A stretch of DNA of 64,000 nucleotides from an uncultured Pseudoxanthomonas sp. (GCA_946479745.1 CAMLGZ010000001.1:1-64000), one strand, 5' to 3'; positions 1 through 9,861 are shown, counted from the first letter of the stretch. A program made the numbers and translations. The notes: generated by a model not told the origin, from the letters alone.

Positions 1-92
1 TGCGGCGCGTTCGTCACTACCAATACATCAATATTTCGTGGGCGCGGTTCGATGTTCGCATCGATCCGCTATTGGTGTTGGAGCGCAAATAG
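1..92 (+). CDS. 3' end of an unidentified protein gene (partial)
   Basis: An open frame enters from the left edge and ends at TAG 90-92. It encodes a 29-residue tail reading ...HYQYINISWARFDVRIDP... and ending LLVLERK. Nothing upstream is visible, so no family can be assigned; the aromatic and basic composition is compatible with the end of a membrane-associated or transferase protein, but that is a guess. The coding reading is supported by comparison with the copy at 120-211: every difference between the two preserves the amino acid in this frame. The true gene lies mostly outside the window. Confidence 0.6.
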   Translation, partial: RRVRHYQYINISWARFDVRIDPLLVLERK

Positions 93-119
93 CCTTTACG
101 GTTCACCTGCACCGCGCGC

Positions 120-211
120 TGCGGCGCGTTCGTCACTACCAATACATCAATATTTCGTGGGCGCGGTTCGATGTGCGCATCGATCCGCTGTTGGTGTTGG
201 AGCGAAAATAA
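120..211 (+). pseudogene. Duplicated 3' tail of the preceding gene
   Basis: A second copy of the gene end at 1-92, offset by 119 bp. In the matching frame it encodes the same C-terminal residues and stops with TAA 209-211. The two copies differ at four places over about 90 nt (GTT/GTG, CTA/CTG, CGC/CGA and the stop TAG/TAA), all synonymous. The copy has no start or upstream body of its own within the 27 bases that separate it from copy one, so it is a gene-end relic. It is followed by a short GTAG hairpin (225-251) and a REP pair. Confidence 0.65.
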
Positions 212-270
212 CGCACCAATTTTCTGTAGAGCCGAGCAAGCCTGGCTCTACGAGATGACCAAATAAAACA

Positions 271-344
271 GTAGGTCGGGCCTACGCGCCCGACTCCCGG
301 CCGTGCCGCGCCATGAAGCCGTCGGGGGTGTAACCCCGACCTAC
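271..344. repeat. GTAG-type REP palindrome pair
   Basis: Inverted arms begin GTAGGTCGGG at 271 and end CCCGACCTAC at 344; each arm is itself a hairpin (GTCGGGCCTACGCGCCCGAC type). It lies between the gene-tail relic and the folE2 stop. The same arm type recurs at 13403, 13529 and 31229. Elements with a GTAG head are moved by RAYT (REP-associated transposase) proteins in this family; no such gene is in the window. Confidence 0.75.
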
Positions 345-347
345 AAA

Positions 348-1280
348 TCAGGGATTGGTGCCGCTGACTCGTGCGACCGCATCGTGCGGGTGCAGGCTTT
401 CGAAATGCGACACGGTCGCCTGGTAACGTTCGATGCGGGGGTCTTTCGACAACACGGACGCCACCCGGCGCGCGGCGTCTTCGCAGAACATCAGGTTCTC
501 GGCATTCAGGCGCGCGAAGGCCTGCTCGTCGACACGCTTGACCGCCGTCTGCACCGGCGTGGCTAAAGCCGCTTCCAATGCATCGATCAATGGCACCAAC
601 GGCAATTCGTCGAACTGCGCGCGCAATTCCACACGTATCTGCGCACGACTGCGCTGCGCATGCGGTGTGGCGGCCAGGCCGCGCTCGGATTCCAGCCAGT
701 CGTGCACCACGTCCACCGATAGCGGACGCGCGGCGGCGAAATCCTCGGAGAAACGCTCTGCGTTGGCCTGGCGCGACAGCGCGGCCGAGGCCGGGCAGGT
801 GCTGGAATATTCCAGCGAGAAACCCAGCGCCAGATGCAGATGGCCCTCGCTCAAGGTGGCTTCTATCTCCACCGGGTAGCGCTTCCAACCCGTGAACTCG
901 CTCTCGAGCGCGCGCCTTTGCAGCAAAGCTTCGTAACGGATCTTCAGCCGCGCCTGCGAAGCCAGGCCCGATTGCGAAGCGATGCTTTCCTGCAGAAGAT
1001 GACGCAGGCCGGCCGGAGTGATGGCTTCGCGCGCCAGGCCTTCCTGCAATTGCAGGTAGAGGCGCGACATGTGGATGCCGCGCGCCTCGGGATTGGCCAG
1101 ATTCACCGACAGGTCGATACTGGCAGCGACCTGCAGCTGCCCGCCGGCGCCATCGGACACGCGCACCGGCAAAGCGATGCCTTCCATGCCTACCCAATCC
1201 AGCGCGCGCGCCAGCGGCACGGCATGGCCGGCGACATCAGGAAGATCGGTGCGTGGAGCAGCAGGACGTGAAGCGGACAT
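348..1280 (-). CDS. folE2: GTP cyclohydrolase FolE2 (type IB)
   Basis: 310-residue cytosolic enzyme of the FolE2/GCYH-IB family, which converts GTP to 7,8-dihydroneopterin triphosphate at the head of folate (and queuosine precursor) synthesis. The family signature GIHMSRLY lies near residue 70, and a CP-containing segment (STCPASA) near residue 185 matches the region of the catalytic cysteine. Length is normal for the family. It is the last gene of a minus-strand run behind the squalene/phytoene-synthase-like gene (77-bp gap). FolE2 often substitutes for zinc-dependent FolE1 under zinc limitation; no Zur site was recognised here. Confidence 0.9.
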   Translation of the reverse strand: MSASRPAAPRTDLPDVAGHAVPLARALDWVGMEGIALPVRVSDGAGGQLQVAASIDLSVNLANPEARGIHMSRLYLQLQEGLAREAITPAGLRHLLQESIASQSGLASQARLKIRYEALLQRRALESEFTGWKRYPVEIEATLSEGHLHLALGFSLEYSSTCPASAALSRQANAERFSEDFAAARPLSVDVVHDWLESERGLAATPHAQRSRAQIRVELRAQFDELPLVPLIDALEAALATPVQTAVKRVDEQAFARLNAENLMFCEDAARRVASVLSKDPRIERYQATVSHFESLHPHDAVARVSGTNP

Positions 1281-1357
1281 CTTGGCAAACCGTGGGGGCG
1301 GGTCAGATGTGAATTGTACCGGCTGAGGACCGGCCGCCCCTGCAACGGTCCGTTACG

Positions 1358-2071
1358 TCAACGCCGCCTTGCCGCGCGCCACCCCAGCCACAGCGCGCGC
1401 GCTGGCGACAAGGGTGCATAACCCTCTCCGCCCCCGGTGAAACGCTGCAAACGCGATCGCGCCAGCGCCGCCCAAAGCCTGCGGGGAACGACTCCGCCGC
1501 TGCGTAGGGGCCACTGCTGGAGCAAGGTTTCGGACCAGCGACGCTGAGCAGGACCCGCCTGACCGGCTGAACGGACCGGAACCGCTCCCTCGCCCGCTTC
1601 GTCCAGCCGTGCCGCCAGCCACTGGGCGCTGACCGACTGCACCAGTGCAGGGTCCGTCGCGGAGCCGAACAGGGCGGACTCCACCTGGGCGATGGCCGTC
1701 GCCAGTGGCCGCACTGCCTCCCAGGCATCTGCCGGATCCTGCGGACGCTCGCGCAACCGGATCAAGGCCGGAAGCGCTTCGGCCAGCTCGAACCAGGGCA
1801 CGCGATTGGGCTCCAGCACACGGCCCAGCGGATGCCGGGAACGCTGCCGGCTCCAGTCACGCAGCTCTTCGCCCCACCACGCCAGCTTGGCATCGGCCGG
1901 CAAGGGATCGCCGGCGATGTTCATCGCATCGGAGAATTCCTGCAGCAAGGCGAACCAGGCGACAGCAAGCTGGCGCTGCGCGGCAGGAACGAATACTTCG
2001 ACCACGCGCCACTCCGGCCAGCGGGTACGCCATTTGTCCAGGAAACTGTCGAGTGCGGTGGAGTCGGTCAT
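1358..2071 (-). CDS. Squalene/phytoene synthase-like protein
   Basis: 237 residues, helical, resembling the trans-isoprenyl diphosphate synthase fold of squalene/phytoene synthases (early FALLQEFSDAMN segment, then LAWWGEELRDW near residue 60, a mid RPLATAIA segment). The classical Asp-rich DxxxD motifs are not clearly preserved, so it may be a divergent or non-catalytic member; similar proteins are common in Xanthomonadaceae. The start is taken as ATG 2071; a longer reading would begin at 2095 inside the flanking repeat. It lies 10 bp from a REP palindrome that separates it from gph. Confidence 0.6.
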   Translation of the reverse strand: MTDSTALDSFLDKWRTRWPEWRVVEVFVPAAQRQLAVAWFALLQEFSDAMNIAGDPLPADAKLAWWGEELRDWSRQRSRHPLGRVLEPNRVPWFELAEALPALIRLRERPQDPADAWEAVRPLATAIAQVESALFGSATDPALVQSVSAQWLAARLDEAGEGAVPVRSAGQAGPAQRRWSETLLQQWPLRSGGVVPRRLWAALARSRLQRFTGGGEGYAPLSPARALWLGWRAARRR

Positions 2072-2080
2072 GGGATGTTC

Positions 2081-2149
2081 GTAGGAGCGCCCCATGGGCG
2101 CGAGCTTTTACGGTTTCCGGCAGAGCTCGCGCCCATGGGGCGCTCCTAC
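2081..2149. repeat. REP palindrome, GTAGGAGCGCCCCATGGGCG type
   Basis: Perfect 26-bp inverted arms (2081-2106 and 2124-2149) around a 17-nt loop; the outer ends are GTAG and CTAC. The CTA at 2146-2148 is, on the minus strand, the TAG stop codon of gph, so the repeat overlaps the gene end. A strong hairpin here may also act as an mRNA 3' stabiliser or attenuator between gph and the next gene. Confidence 0.85.
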
Positions 2150-2853
2150 CGGCGTGCAGGCCAGTTGGCGGAGTCGAGCAATTCGTGCGGCCATTCCAGC
2201 ATTTGGTTCGCGCCCCACTCCGCAGGGTCTTCGTGATCCTGGCGGTAACCCCACAAGGCGGCGATCGAAGGCATGCCCGCGGCGCGTGCGGCCTGGATAT
2301 CGCGCTCGTCGTCGCCTACGTAGACGCATTGGCCGGCAGCGAAACCCATGCGTTCGGCCGCGACCAGCAACGGCAGCGGATGCGGTTTCTTCTCGGCCAG
2401 GGTGTCGCCGCCGATCAGCACCGCGCAGCGCGTTTCCCAGCCGAGCTGCGGCAGGATTTCGCGCGCCAGGTACTCGGGCTTGTTGGTGACGATGCCCCAG
2501 GCCGCGCCATCGGCTTCCAGCGCCTGCAACATCGCCTCGATGTCCCCGAACAGCACGCTATGCCTGCCCAGTTGCTGCAGATAGGTTTCCAGGAACAGCG
2601 GCACCATCGCCTCGCGTGCGGCGGTTTCGATATGCGGGAAGGCCGCGGCCAGCATCGCCCGCGAACCTTTGGAAACGTGCGGGCGTATTTCCGCCAAAAG
2701 CATCGGCGCCAAGCCCTGCGCACCGCGCAGCAGGTTGGCGGTGGCCAACATGTCGGGTGCGCTGTCCAACAGGGTTCCGTCCAGGTCGAACAGCACCGCG
2801 CGCGGGAAACGAATCGTTGTCACCCGGATGCTGGCCGTCTCGGCCACCGTCAC
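2146..2853 (-). CDS. gph: Phosphoglycolate phosphatase-type HAD hydrolase
   Basis: About 235 residues, HAD superfamily. Motif I is [11 protein letters not shown] near the N-terminus, motif II region GIVTNKPEY, motif [22 protein letters not shown], matching Gph, which removes 2-phosphoglycolate formed during repair of oxidised DNA ends. Start chosen as GTG 2853, which overlaps the ubiG stop (GTGA) and has AGGAAA upstream; GTG 2823 is an alternative giving a shorter N-terminus. Translational coupling to ubiG is typical of this family of bacteria (ubiG-gph). The stop codon is supplied by the REP element at 2081-2149. Confidence 0.85.
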   Translation of the reverse strand: MTVAETASIRVTTIRFPRAVLFDLDGTLLDSAPDMLATANLLRGAQGLAPMLLAEIRPHVSKGSRAMLAAAFPHIETAAREAMVPLFLETYLQQLGRHSVLFGDIEAMLQALEADGAAWGIVTNKPEYLAREILPQLGWETRCAVLIGGDTLAEKKPHPLPLLVAAERMGFAAGQCVYVGDDERDIQAARAAGMPSIAALWGYRQDHEDPAEWGANQMLEWPHELLDSANWPARR

Positions 2854-3572
2854 AGAGATTTCCTGGCACAGGCCAGGTAATTCACATCGGTTCGCCCGAT
2901 GATGCGGGCCGCGTTGCGCCATGGCTCGTAAGCCAGGCCGCTGACGTCTTCCAGCTGCAGCTCTGCGGCACGCAGCCAAGCGGCCAGTTCGGACGGCTTG
3001 ATGAAATCCTGGTAGTGGTGCGTGCCCTTGGGCAGCAGCCGCGCCACGTATTCCGCACCGACGATGGCCAGTGCGAAGGCGGCCGGCGTGCGGTTCAGCG
3101 TGGAAAGGAACAATTGCCCGCCCGGCTTCAGCAAGGTCGCGCAAGCGGCGATGATGGCGGAAGGGTCGGGAACATGCTCCAGCATTTCCATGCAGGTGAT
3201 CGCATCGAAGCTGCCCGGCTGTTCGGCCGCCAGCGACTCCACCGATTGCAGGCGGTAGTCGACGCTGATCTGCGATTCCAGCTTGTGCAGCTTGGCGACC
3301 TTGATCAGCTCGGGCGCCAGGTCGGTCGCAGTGACCAATGCCCCTTCCCGGGCCAATGCTTCGCTGAGCAGGCCTGCGCCGCAGCCGACATCCAGCACGG
3401 AGGCCCCGCGTAAAGCGACGCGCTGCTTCACGTAATCCAGCCGCACTGGATTGAGCGCGTGCAACGCTTTCTGCGGGCCTTGCGGATCCCACCAACGATT
3501 GGCCAGGGCGCCGAATTTATCCAGCTCGGCCTGGTCGAAGTTTTCCTTGGCACCGGCGGTGGAACGGGTCAT
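2850..3572 (-). CDS. ubiG: Ubiquinone biosynthesis O-methyltransferase UbiG
   Basis: 240-residue class I SAM-dependent methyltransferase. It shows the SAM-binding motif [16 protein letters not shown], the acidic post-I LVTATD, and the UbiG-specific segments [13 protein letters not shown] and [14 protein letters not shown]. It methylates the ring hydroxyls in ubiquinone biosynthesis, at the membrane face of the cytosol. The start is ATG 3572, preceded by AGAAGGAG; a longer reading from 3629 lacks a good ribosome site. It is followed by gph with overlapping stop/start, and preceded 23 bp upstream by mtaD. Confidence 0.95.
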   Translation of the reverse strand: MTRSTAGAKENFDQAELDKFGALANRWWDPQGPQKALHALNPVRLDYVKQRVALRGASVLDVGCGAGLLSEALAREGALVTATDLAPELIKVAKLHKLESQISVDYRLQSVESLAAEQPGSFDAITCMEMLEHVPDPSAIIAACATLLKPGGQLFLSTLNRTPAAFALAIVGAEYVARLLPKGTHHYQDFIKPSELAAWLRAAELQLEDVSGLAYEPWRNAARIIGRTDVNYLACARKSL

Positions 3573-3595
3573 ACGTACTCCTTCTCGGTTGCCGG

Positions 3596-4933
3596 TCATC
3601 GCATGATCTGCGCGATACGGCCTTGCCACTGCTTCGCATTGGCCAGTATTCCCGCCATGTCCATGTCGATCAGTTCACGCCGGATCAACCTGGGCTTGCC
3701 TGCGATCCAGACATCGCTGACCTGATGGCGGCCGGTCGCGTAGATGAGTTGCGACACCACATGGTGCAGCGGCTGGGTTTCCAGCGCGGAAAGATCGACG
3801 CAGACCAGGTCGGCCTGCTTGCCGGGCTCGATCGAACCCACCAGATGATCGAAGCCCATCGCCTTGGCGCCGCCCAGGGTGGCCGCGCGCAACGCGCTGA
3901 AGGCATCGAAGCCGGCGGCATCGTCGGCCACCGCCTTGGCCAGGATCGCCGCAGTGCGGGTTTCCCCGAACATGTCCAGGTCGTTGTTGCTGGCTACGCC
4001 GTCGGTGCCGATGGCCAGGTTCACGCCGGCCTTCTGCAAGGCGCATACCGGACAGAAGCCGGAGGCGAGCTTGAGGTTGGATTCCGGGCAATGCACCACC
4101 GACACGCCGCGCTCGGCGCACAGATGGATCTCGCCTTCCGTCAATTGGGTCATGTGCACCGCGATCAGGCGGTCGTTGATCAGCCCCAGCCGATCCAGGC
4201 GGGCGATGGGGCGCTGGCCGTGCTTCTGCTGCGACTGCGCGACTTCCTGCGCGGTCTCGTGCAGATGCAGGTGCACGGGCAGATCCAATTGATCGGCCAG
4301 CATGCGGATGTGCTCGAAATTGGCGTCGGACACGGTATAGGGCGCATGCGGCGCGAAGGCGGTAGCGATCAGCGCGTCGTCGCGCCACTGGTCGTGCACT
4401 TCGCCGGCGCGGTCGAAGTATTCGTCGTCCGATTTGGCCCAGGCGGTAGGGAAATCGATCACCGGCAGCCCCACGCGCGCGCGGAATCCGTAGCGCTTGT
4501 AAGTAGCGGCCTGCACGTCCGGAAAGAAATAGTTTTCGTTGCAGCAGGTGGTGCCGCCGCGCAGCATCTCGGCGATGGCCAGGGTCACGCCGTCGGCGAC
4601 GAACTCCGGCCCTATGACGGCGCCTTCGATCGGCCAGATGTGCTCCTGCAGCCATATCTTCAACGGCAGGTCGTCGGCCACGCCGCGCAGCAGGGTCATT
4701 GGGTTGTGGGCATGCGCGTTGACCAGCCCGGGAATCAGGGCGGCTTCCGGCCGCGACACGATTTCCGCCGCATCGAAGCGCGTGCGCGCTTCGCTTGACG
4801 GCAATACCGCGACGATCTGGCCACCGGAAACAGCGACGGCGTGGTCTTCCAGCACCACGCCGTGCGGCATCACCGGCACCACGAAGCCGGCTTCGATCAG
4901 GAGGTCGCAGGTTTCGGGAGCGGTTGGGGTCAT
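3596..4933 (-). CDS. mtaD: 5-methylthioadenosine/S-adenosylhomocysteine deaminase
   Basis: 445-residue amidohydrolase of the TRZ/ATZ group. Metal-binding [10 protein letters not shown] (~residue 74), HLHLHET (~224), [16 protein letters not shown] (~285) and [14 protein letters not shown] (~310) match MTA/SAH deaminases, which convert the nucleosides to inosyl forms for recycling. Length is typical. It heads the minus-strand run to ubiG-gph, consistent with disposal of the SAH made by UbiG and other methyltransferases. Confidence 0.88.
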   Translation of the reverse strand: MTPTAPETCDLLIEAGFVVPVMPHGVVLEDHAVAVSGGQIVAVLPSSEARTRFDAAEIVSRPEAALIPGLVNAHAHNPMTLLRGVADDLPLKIWLQEHIWPIEGAVIGPEFVADGVTLAIAEMLRGGTTCCNENYFFPDVQAATYKRYGFRARVGLPVIDFPTAWAKSDDEYFDRAGEVHDQWRDDALIATAFAPHAPYTVSDANFEHIRMLADQLDLPVHLHLHETAQEVAQSQQKHGQRPIARLDRLGLINDRLIAVHMTQLTEGEIHLCAERGVSVVHCPESNLKLASGFCPVCALQKAGVNLAIGTDGVASNNDLDMFGETRTAAILAKAVADDAAGFDAFSALRAATLGGAKAMGFDHLVGSIEPGKQADLVCVDLSALETQPLHHVVSQLIYATGRHQVSDVWIAGKPRLIRRELIDMDMAGILANAKQWQGRIAQIMR

Positions 4934-4944
4934 TTGTTTTTGTT

Positions 4945-5040
4945 TGTGCTCGTCATGCCCTCAAAGGCACTGGATCCCCGCTTTCGCGGGGATGACGATT
5001 TGGCAAAGCCGTGCGCTATGCGCACGGGCCAAATCGTCAT
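4945..5040. repeat. Nested palindromes between mtaD and efp
   Basis: Contains a CGTCATGCC...GGATCCCCG module with a perfect ATCCCCGC-TTTC-GCGGGGAT hairpin (4974-4993), the same repeat class as at 11752-11884. It is followed by a second inverted repeat with 13-bp arms (4992-5004 and 5028-5040) around a GTGCGC/GCGCAC inner stem. The second palindrome overlaps the efp TGA stop (5037-5039), so it could be the efp terminator, although no T-run follows. Confidence 0.6.
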
Positions 5041-5603
5041 TTCACTCGCGATTCGTATTCGCCGGTCTTGGTGTTGACCTTGATCATCTCGTCCTGGTTG
5101 ACGAACAGCGGCACGCGCACCACCGCGCCGGTTTCCAGCGTGGCCGGCTTGCCGCCGCCGCCGGAGGTGTCGCCGCGGACGCCCGGGTCGGTCTCCACGA
5201 TCTTCAGTTCGACGAAATTGGGCGGCGTCACCTGGATCGGCACGCCGTTCCACAGGGTCACCACGCACTGCTCTTCGCCCTTCAGGTATTTGGCCGCATC
5301 GCCCACGCCGGTCTTGTCGGCCTGGACCTGCTCGAAGGTCTCCGGCTGCATGAAGTGCCAGTATTCGCCGTCGGCATAGAGGAACTGCATGTCGGTGTCG
5401 ACCACGTCGGCCGCTTCCACATCGTCGGTCGCCTTCATGGTCATTTCCACCACGCGGCCCGACTTGATGAAGCGGTACTTGATGCGGGTGAAGGCCTGGC
5501 CCTTGCCGGGTTTGACGTATTCGGTCTCGGTGATGACGCAGGGCTCGTTGTTGACCAGGATCTTCTGTCCGGTCTTGACGTCGTTCATGCCATAGCTGGC
5601 CAT
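5037..5603 (-). CDS. efp: Translation elongation factor P
   Basis: 188-residue EF-P, which relieves ribosome stalling at polyproline. KOW-like N-terminal domain, with the modifiable lysine in the loop [10 protein letters not shown], and the C-terminal signature [22 protein letters not shown]. Lys in the loop (not Arg) fits beta-lysylation by EpmA/EpmB, and epmB is divergently transcribed next door. Start ATG 5603 ([10 protein letters not shown]) is preceded by AGGAG; the open frame upstream to 5642 is not needed. Confidence 0.97.
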   Translation of the reverse strand: MASYGMNDVKTGQKILVNNEPCVITETEYVKPGKGQAFTRIKYRFIKSGRVVEMTMKATDDVEAADVVDTDMQFLYADGEYWHFMQPETFEQVQADKTGVGDAAKYLKGEEQCVVTLWNGVPIQVTPPNFVELKIVETDPGVRGDTSGGGGKPATLETGAVVRVPLFVNQDEMIKVNTKTGEYESRVK

Positions 5604-5705
5604 GGGGAAACTCCTGAGGTGTGGCAAGCCCGCCGCGTACAAGCGGCCGGCCGGATAGAATGGGAAGCCCGCCGGGACCGGCAGGCGCTTGTTTTCAGAC
5701 CGCCA

Positions 5706-6743
5706 ATGATACCCGCAGCCACCGTTTCCTTACACGTCAGCCCCCTGCCCTCGTCCTCCCTGCAACCCGCCCCCTGGCAACAGTTGTGGCGCGAAGCGGT
5801 GCGCGACCCGCGGGAATTGCTCTCGATGCTGGGGCTGGAAGCGCTCTCCGGCCGGATCTCGGAGCAGGCCGCCACGCAGTTTCCACTGCGGGTGCCGCGC
5901 GGATTCGTGGCCCGTATGCGCAAAGGCGATGCCCACGACCCGCTGCTACGCCAGGTTTTACCGCTGGACGATGAAATGCGGATGGTCCCGGGTTTCGCGG
6001 CGCTCGATGCCGTGGGCGACGCCGCCGCAAAGGCCGGCACCGGACTGCTGCAGAAATACCGAGGACGCGCCCTGCTGGTGGCCACCGGCAGCTGTGCGGT
6101 CAACTGCCGCTACTGTTTCCGCCGCCATTTCCCCTACGCGGAGGAAACCGCAGCGCGCACGGGCTGGCGCGAGGCCGTGGAATCGATCGGCGCCGATGGC
6201 AGCATCGAGGAAGTGATCCTGTCCGGCGGCGATCCGCTGTCCCTGGCCACCTCCAAGCTGGCCGAACTGACCGAGGCGCTGAAAGACGTCCCGCACCTCA
6301 GGCGCCTGCGCATCCACACCCGCCTGCCGGTGGTCCTGCCGGAGCGCGTAGACGCCGGCCTGCTCGAATGGCTGTCCCGCCTGCCCTGGCCGGTGGCGGT
6401 GGTGCTGCACGCCAACCACGCCAATGAGTTCGACGCCCAGGTAGACGCCGCGCTGGCCTGTTTGCGCAGCACCGGCGCGCAGCTGCTCAACCAGGCGGTA
6501 CTGCTGCGCGGTGTCAACGACAGCGTCCAGGCCCTGGCGGAATTGAGCGAGCGCAGCTTCGCCGCCGGCGTGCTGCCCTATTACCTGCACCAGCTGGACC
6601 GGGTAGCGGGCGTGGCCCATTTCGAGGTTCCGGACCACGAAGCCAAGCGGCTGCACGCCGCCCTCGCCGCTCGCGTATCCGGTTATCTGGTGCCCAGGCT
6701 GGTGCGCGAGGTGGCCGGGGATACCGGAAAGCGCCCGCTCTAG
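5706..6743 (+). CDS. epmB: EF-P beta-lysylation protein EpmB (lysine 2,3-aminomutase family)
   Basis: 345-residue radical-SAM, PLP-dependent enzyme. The [4Fe-4S] motif appears as [15 protein letters not shown] (CxxxCxxC) near residue 123, followed by the [13 protein letters not shown]-binding stretch and the C-terminal substrate/PLP segments [13 protein letters not shown]. It makes (R)-beta-lysine for attachment to EF-P. Divergent from efp with a 102-bp shared promoter region. ATG 5706 was selected because the upstream part of the frame runs antisense through efp and mtaD. Confidence 0.93.
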   Translation: MIPAATVSLHVSPLPSSSLQPAPWQQLWREAVRDPRELLSMLGLEALSGRISEQAATQFPLRVPRGFVARMRKGDAHDPLLRQVLPLDDEMRMVPGFAALDAVGDAAAKAGTGLLQKYRGRALLVATGSCAVNCRYCFRRHFPYAEETAARTGWREAVESIGADGSIEEVILSGGDPLSLATSKLAELTEALKDVPHLRRLRIHTRLPVVLPERVDAGLLEWLSRLPWPVAVVLHANHANEFDAQVDAALACLRSTGAQLLNQAVLLRGVNDSVQALAELSERSFAAGVLPYYLHQLDRVAGVAHFEVPDHEAKRLHAALAARVSGYLVPRLVREVAGDTGKRPL

Positions 6744-6834
6744 GGCGCGACCGATCGCCCACTTCGGCGATATCCAAGATGGACGCCTCCGCACTCATCG
6801 TGTATTAAACCCGCTCCCCCGGCGGATACGCTGC

Positions 6835-8910
6835 ATGCAGATCGGCAAAGACACCACGATTCGATTGATGATCGTCGACGACAGCGGCGAAGACGCCGAA
6901 GCGGTCGTCAGCGCATTCCGCAACGGCGGCATCGCCATCCGTCCCCATCGCCCGCTCGATATCGCCGAACTGGCCGCTACGCTGGCCTCCCAGCCCATCG
7001 ATATGGTCCTGGCCGCGAAGTCCTCGCGGACGATCTCGCTCGAGGCCGTGCTGGCGCAGGTGGCCGCCAGCGGCAAGGACATCCCGGTAATCGCGCTGGC
7101 CGACGCCATCGACGAAGCCGGGCTCATCGGCGATCTGGCCCTGGGCGCCCGCGCCATCGCCCTGCGGGGGCGCAACGAACACCTGCTCAAAGTGCTGCAA
7201 TCGGAGTGGGCCGATCTGGAAGCGCGCCGGGCCCTGCGCCTGCTGGAAGCCCAGCTGCGCGAGACCGAGCGCCGCTGCGACGCCCTTATCGCCTCCTCGC
7301 GCGATCCCATCGCCTACATCCATGAAGGCATGCACATCCGGGCCAACGAGGCCTACCTGGAGATGTTCGGCTTCGAGTCGTTCGAGGACGTGGAAGGCCT
7401 GTCGCTGCTGGATCTGGTCGCGCCGCAGTACGTGGCCGAGTTCAAGCTGTTGCTGAAAAAACTGAGCAAGGGCGAGGCGCCGGCGCGTTTCGAACTGGAA
7501 GCCAGAACGCTGGAGGGGCAAAGCTTCCCCGCCTCGCTGGAATTCGCCACCGCCAGCTACGAGGGCGAGTCCTGCGTGCAGGTGGTATTCCGCCGCCGCG
7601 AATTCGAACAGGATCCGGAACTGGCGCGCGAGGTCGAAGGTCTGCGCCAGCGCGACATGGTCACGGGCCTGCTGAACCGTCCGACTTTCCTGCACGCCCT
7701 GGAAAACGTGGTCAGCGAAGCCGCACGTGGCGAGGGCCAGCATGCCCTGCTGCTGGTCGAACCGGACCACTATCAGCGCTTGCTGCAGGACTTCGGTCTG
7801 GATTCGGCCGATGCATTGATCGCCGCGCTGGCCGCGCGCCTCAGCGAGACGCTGGCTGCCGATGGCACCGCCGCCCGTTTCGGCGAACGCAGTTTCGCCG
7901 TGCTGCTCAAGGGCGACCACGCGCAGACCGCCGATCTGAGCGAGCGCGTGCGCACCGCTTTCGCCACGCACGTGATCAATGTCGGCGGGCGTTCGGCCGT
8001 CATCACCGCCAGTATCGGCGGTGTGCAGATCGGCGAGAAAATCGCCACCGTCGGCCAGGTGTTGAACCGCGCCAACGAAAGCCTGCAGAACGCCAGCGCG
8101 CTGGGCGGCAACCGCAGCGAGATCTTCGATCCGGGCGCGGTGGATCGCGCCGAGGAAGAGCGCGTGCAGAACTGGGTCACGCTGATGCGGGACTCCCTGG
8201 AAAACGACGGCTTCACCCTGCACTACCAGCCGGTGGTCAGCCTGCAAGGCGAACCGGGCGAGTTCTACGAAGCTTTCCTGCGCCTGGAAAACGAAGGCGA
8301 ACTGGTGCAGCCGCATGCTTTCCTGGGCATCGCCGAAGACAACGGCATGCTGGATGCGCTGGACCGCTGGGTAGTGAAGCGCACCATCCGGGTACTGGGC
8401 GAACGCATGCGCGCCGGCCATGAGGCGCGGATGCTGGTCAAGGTCAGCCCGTTCTCTTTCGCCGACGATCGCCTGTTGTCGCTGATCGAGCAGCAACTCG
8501 CCGAGCACGGCGTGCCCGGCGAACGGCTCTGGTTGCAGGTACAGGAAGCCAAGGTGTTCACCCATCTGCGCCAGGCTCAGGGTTTCCTGGCCGGCGCTTC
8601 GCGACTGGGATGCAAAGTGGGGTTGGAGAAGTTCGGCTCCGGGCTGGACTCGTTCCAGCTGCTCTCGCATTTCAAGCCGGCGTTCCTCAAGATCGACCGC
8701 GGATTTACCGAAGACCAGACCAAGATGGCCGAACACCAGCCCAAGATCCGCGAGATCGCCGAGCGCGCGCGCGCCGACGGCATGCACACCATCGCCGAGT
8801 TCGTGCAGGACGCGGCCACCATGAGCTTTCTGTTCGGTGCGGGTGTGGATTATGTGGAAGGATTCTTCCTGGCTGCGCCTTCGGGGCTGATGAACTACGA
8901 CTTCTCCTGA
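6835..8910 (+). CDS. fimX: FimX-like degenerate GGDEF/EAL c-di-GMP receptor
   Basis: 691 residues, with REC-like (about 10-125), PAS (145-255), GGDEF (265-425) and EAL (435-690) domains. The active motifs are degraded: GERSF (350-354) replaces GGDEF, EAFLRL (from 479) replaces EALxR, and EKFGSG replaces DDFGTG, so neither synthesis nor hydrolysis of c-di-GMP is expected. Known FimX proteins bind c-di-GMP through the dead EAL domain, localise to the pole and control type IV pilus assembly; the ligand arginine after the EAL position (R483) and the EFVQ segment are kept. Length equals Pseudomonas FimX. It is monocistronic with a strong terminator. Confidence 0.85.
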   Translation: MQIGKDTTIRLMIVDDSGEDAEAVVSAFRNGGIAIRPHRPLDIAELAATLASQPIDMVLAAKSSRTISLEAVLAQVAASGKDIPVIALADAIDEAGLIGDLALGARAIALRGRNEHLLKVLQSEWADLEARRALRLLEAQLRETERRCDALIASSRDPIAYIHEGMHIRANEAYLEMFGFESFEDVEGLSLLDLVAPQYVAEFKLLLKKLSKGEAPARFELEARTLEGQSFPASLEFATASYEGESCVQVVFRRREFEQDPELAREVEGLRQRDMVTGLLNRPTFLHALENVVSEAARGEGQHALLLVEPDHYQRLLQDFGLDSADALIAALAARLSETLAADGTAARFGERSFAVLLKGDHAQTADLSERVRTAFATHVINVGGRSAVITASIGGVQIGEKIATVGQVLNRANESLQNASALGGNRSEIFDPGAVDRAEEERVQNWVTLMRDSLENDGFTLHYQPVVSLQGEPGEFYEAFLRLENEGELVQPHAFLGIAEDNGMLDALDRWVVKRTIRVLGERMRAGHEARMLVKVSPFSFADDRLLSLIEQQLAEHGVPGERLWLQVQEAKVFTHLRQAQGFLAGASRLGCKVGLEKFGSGLDSFQLLSHFKPAFLKIDRGFTEDQTKMAEHQPKIREIAERARADGMHTIAEFVQDAATMSFLFGAGVDYVEGFFLAAPSGLMNYDFS

Positions 8911-8930
8911 TCCCCGCGCTGCGAAGCAAA

Positions 8931-8962
8931 GAAAAAGCCCGCCTTGCAGCGGGCTTTTTCTT
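8931..8962. terminator. Bidirectional terminator between fimX and htpX
   Basis: GAAAAAGCCCGC, loop CTTGCA, GCGGGCTTTTTC. A-run on one side and T-run on the other make it work for both convergent genes. Confidence 0.9.
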
Positions 8963-8979
8963 CAAAGCAACCGTCCGGA

Positions 8980-9861
8980 TCAGTTGACGACGCTGGGCTG
9001 GTTACGCAGCGCGGCGATCCGCTCCTGCATCGGCGGATGGCTCAGGAAAAGCTTCTTCAGGCCCTGTCCCACGCCACCGGCAATGCCGAAAGCCTCCACC
9101 TGCGCCGGCAACGTGCTCGGCCGGTGACCGGCCTCCAAGCGCTCCAGCGCCGCGATCATCTTCTGGCGGCCGGCCAGCGAAGCGCCGCCGGCATCGGCGC
9201 GGAATTCGCGGCGGCGCGAGAACCACATCGCGATCATGGTGGCGAACAGGCCCAACACCAGTTCCAACGCCATGACAATGAAGTAGTAGGCCAGGCCCGG
9301 GCCGCGGCTTTCGCGGTTGCCGGACAGATAACTGTCGATGATGCCGCCGACCACGCGCGCCAACACGATCACGAAGGTGTTCAGCACGCCTTGCAGCAAG
9401 GCCATGGTGACCATGTCTCCGTTGGCCACATGGCTGACTTCGTGGCCCAGCACGGCTTCGGCTTCATCGCGGCTCATGCTGCGCAGCAACCCTGTCGACA
9501 CCGCCACCAGCGCTTTGTTGCGGTTGGCGCCGGTAGCGAAGGCGTTGATTTCGGGCGCATCGTACACCGCCACTTCCGGCATACCGATGCCCGCGGCCTG
9601 CGCCTGGCGCTGCACCGTGGCCAGCAGCCACTGTTCGCCCTCGTTGCGCGGCTGGTCGATGACTTGCGCGCCCGTAGCGCGCTTGGCCATGGTCTTGGAG
9701 AGCAATAGCGAGATGATCGAACCACCGAAGCCGAAGATCGCCGCCATCACCAGCAATCCGCTCATCTGGTTGGGGTTGACCCCCAGCAGGGACATGACGA
9801 CGCCCGCCAGCAGCATGACTGCCAGGTTGGTGGCAAGGAACAACGCGATACGGTTGAACAC
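8980..9861 (-). CDS. htpX: Membrane protease HtpX
   Basis: 293-residue M48B zinc metalloprotease of the inner membrane, involved in quality control of membrane proteins. Two N-terminal membrane helices (about 5-28 and 33-55), HEVSH zinc motif near residue 140, two further helices (about 155-175 and 192-212), then the third zinc ligand region [12 protein letters not shown]. Length is standard. Ends at a terminator shared with fimX. Confidence 0.95.
   Translation of the reverse strand: MFNRIALFLATNLAVMLLAGVVMSLLGVNPNQMSGLLVMAAIFGFGGSIISLLLSKTMAKRATGAQVIDQPRNEGEQWLLATVQRQAQAAGIGMPEVAVYDAPEINAFATGANRNKALVAVSTGLLRSMSRDEAEAVLGHEVSHVANGDMVTMALLQGVLNTFVIVLARVVGGIIDSYLSGNRESRGPGLAYYFIVMALELVLGLFATMIAMWFSRRREFRADAGGASLAGRQKMIAALERLEAGHRPSTLPAQVEAFGIAGGVGQGLKKLFLSHPPMQERIAALRNQPSVVN

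Noticed and set aside
4945..5040. Palindromes near efp as a CRISPR or riboswitch
   Set aside because: Only two unequal inverted repeats without regular spacers; they fit repeat elements or a terminator.
6805..8787. 660-codon frame antisense to fimX
   Set aside because: Shadow of a high-GC coding frame; no motifs or ribosome site.
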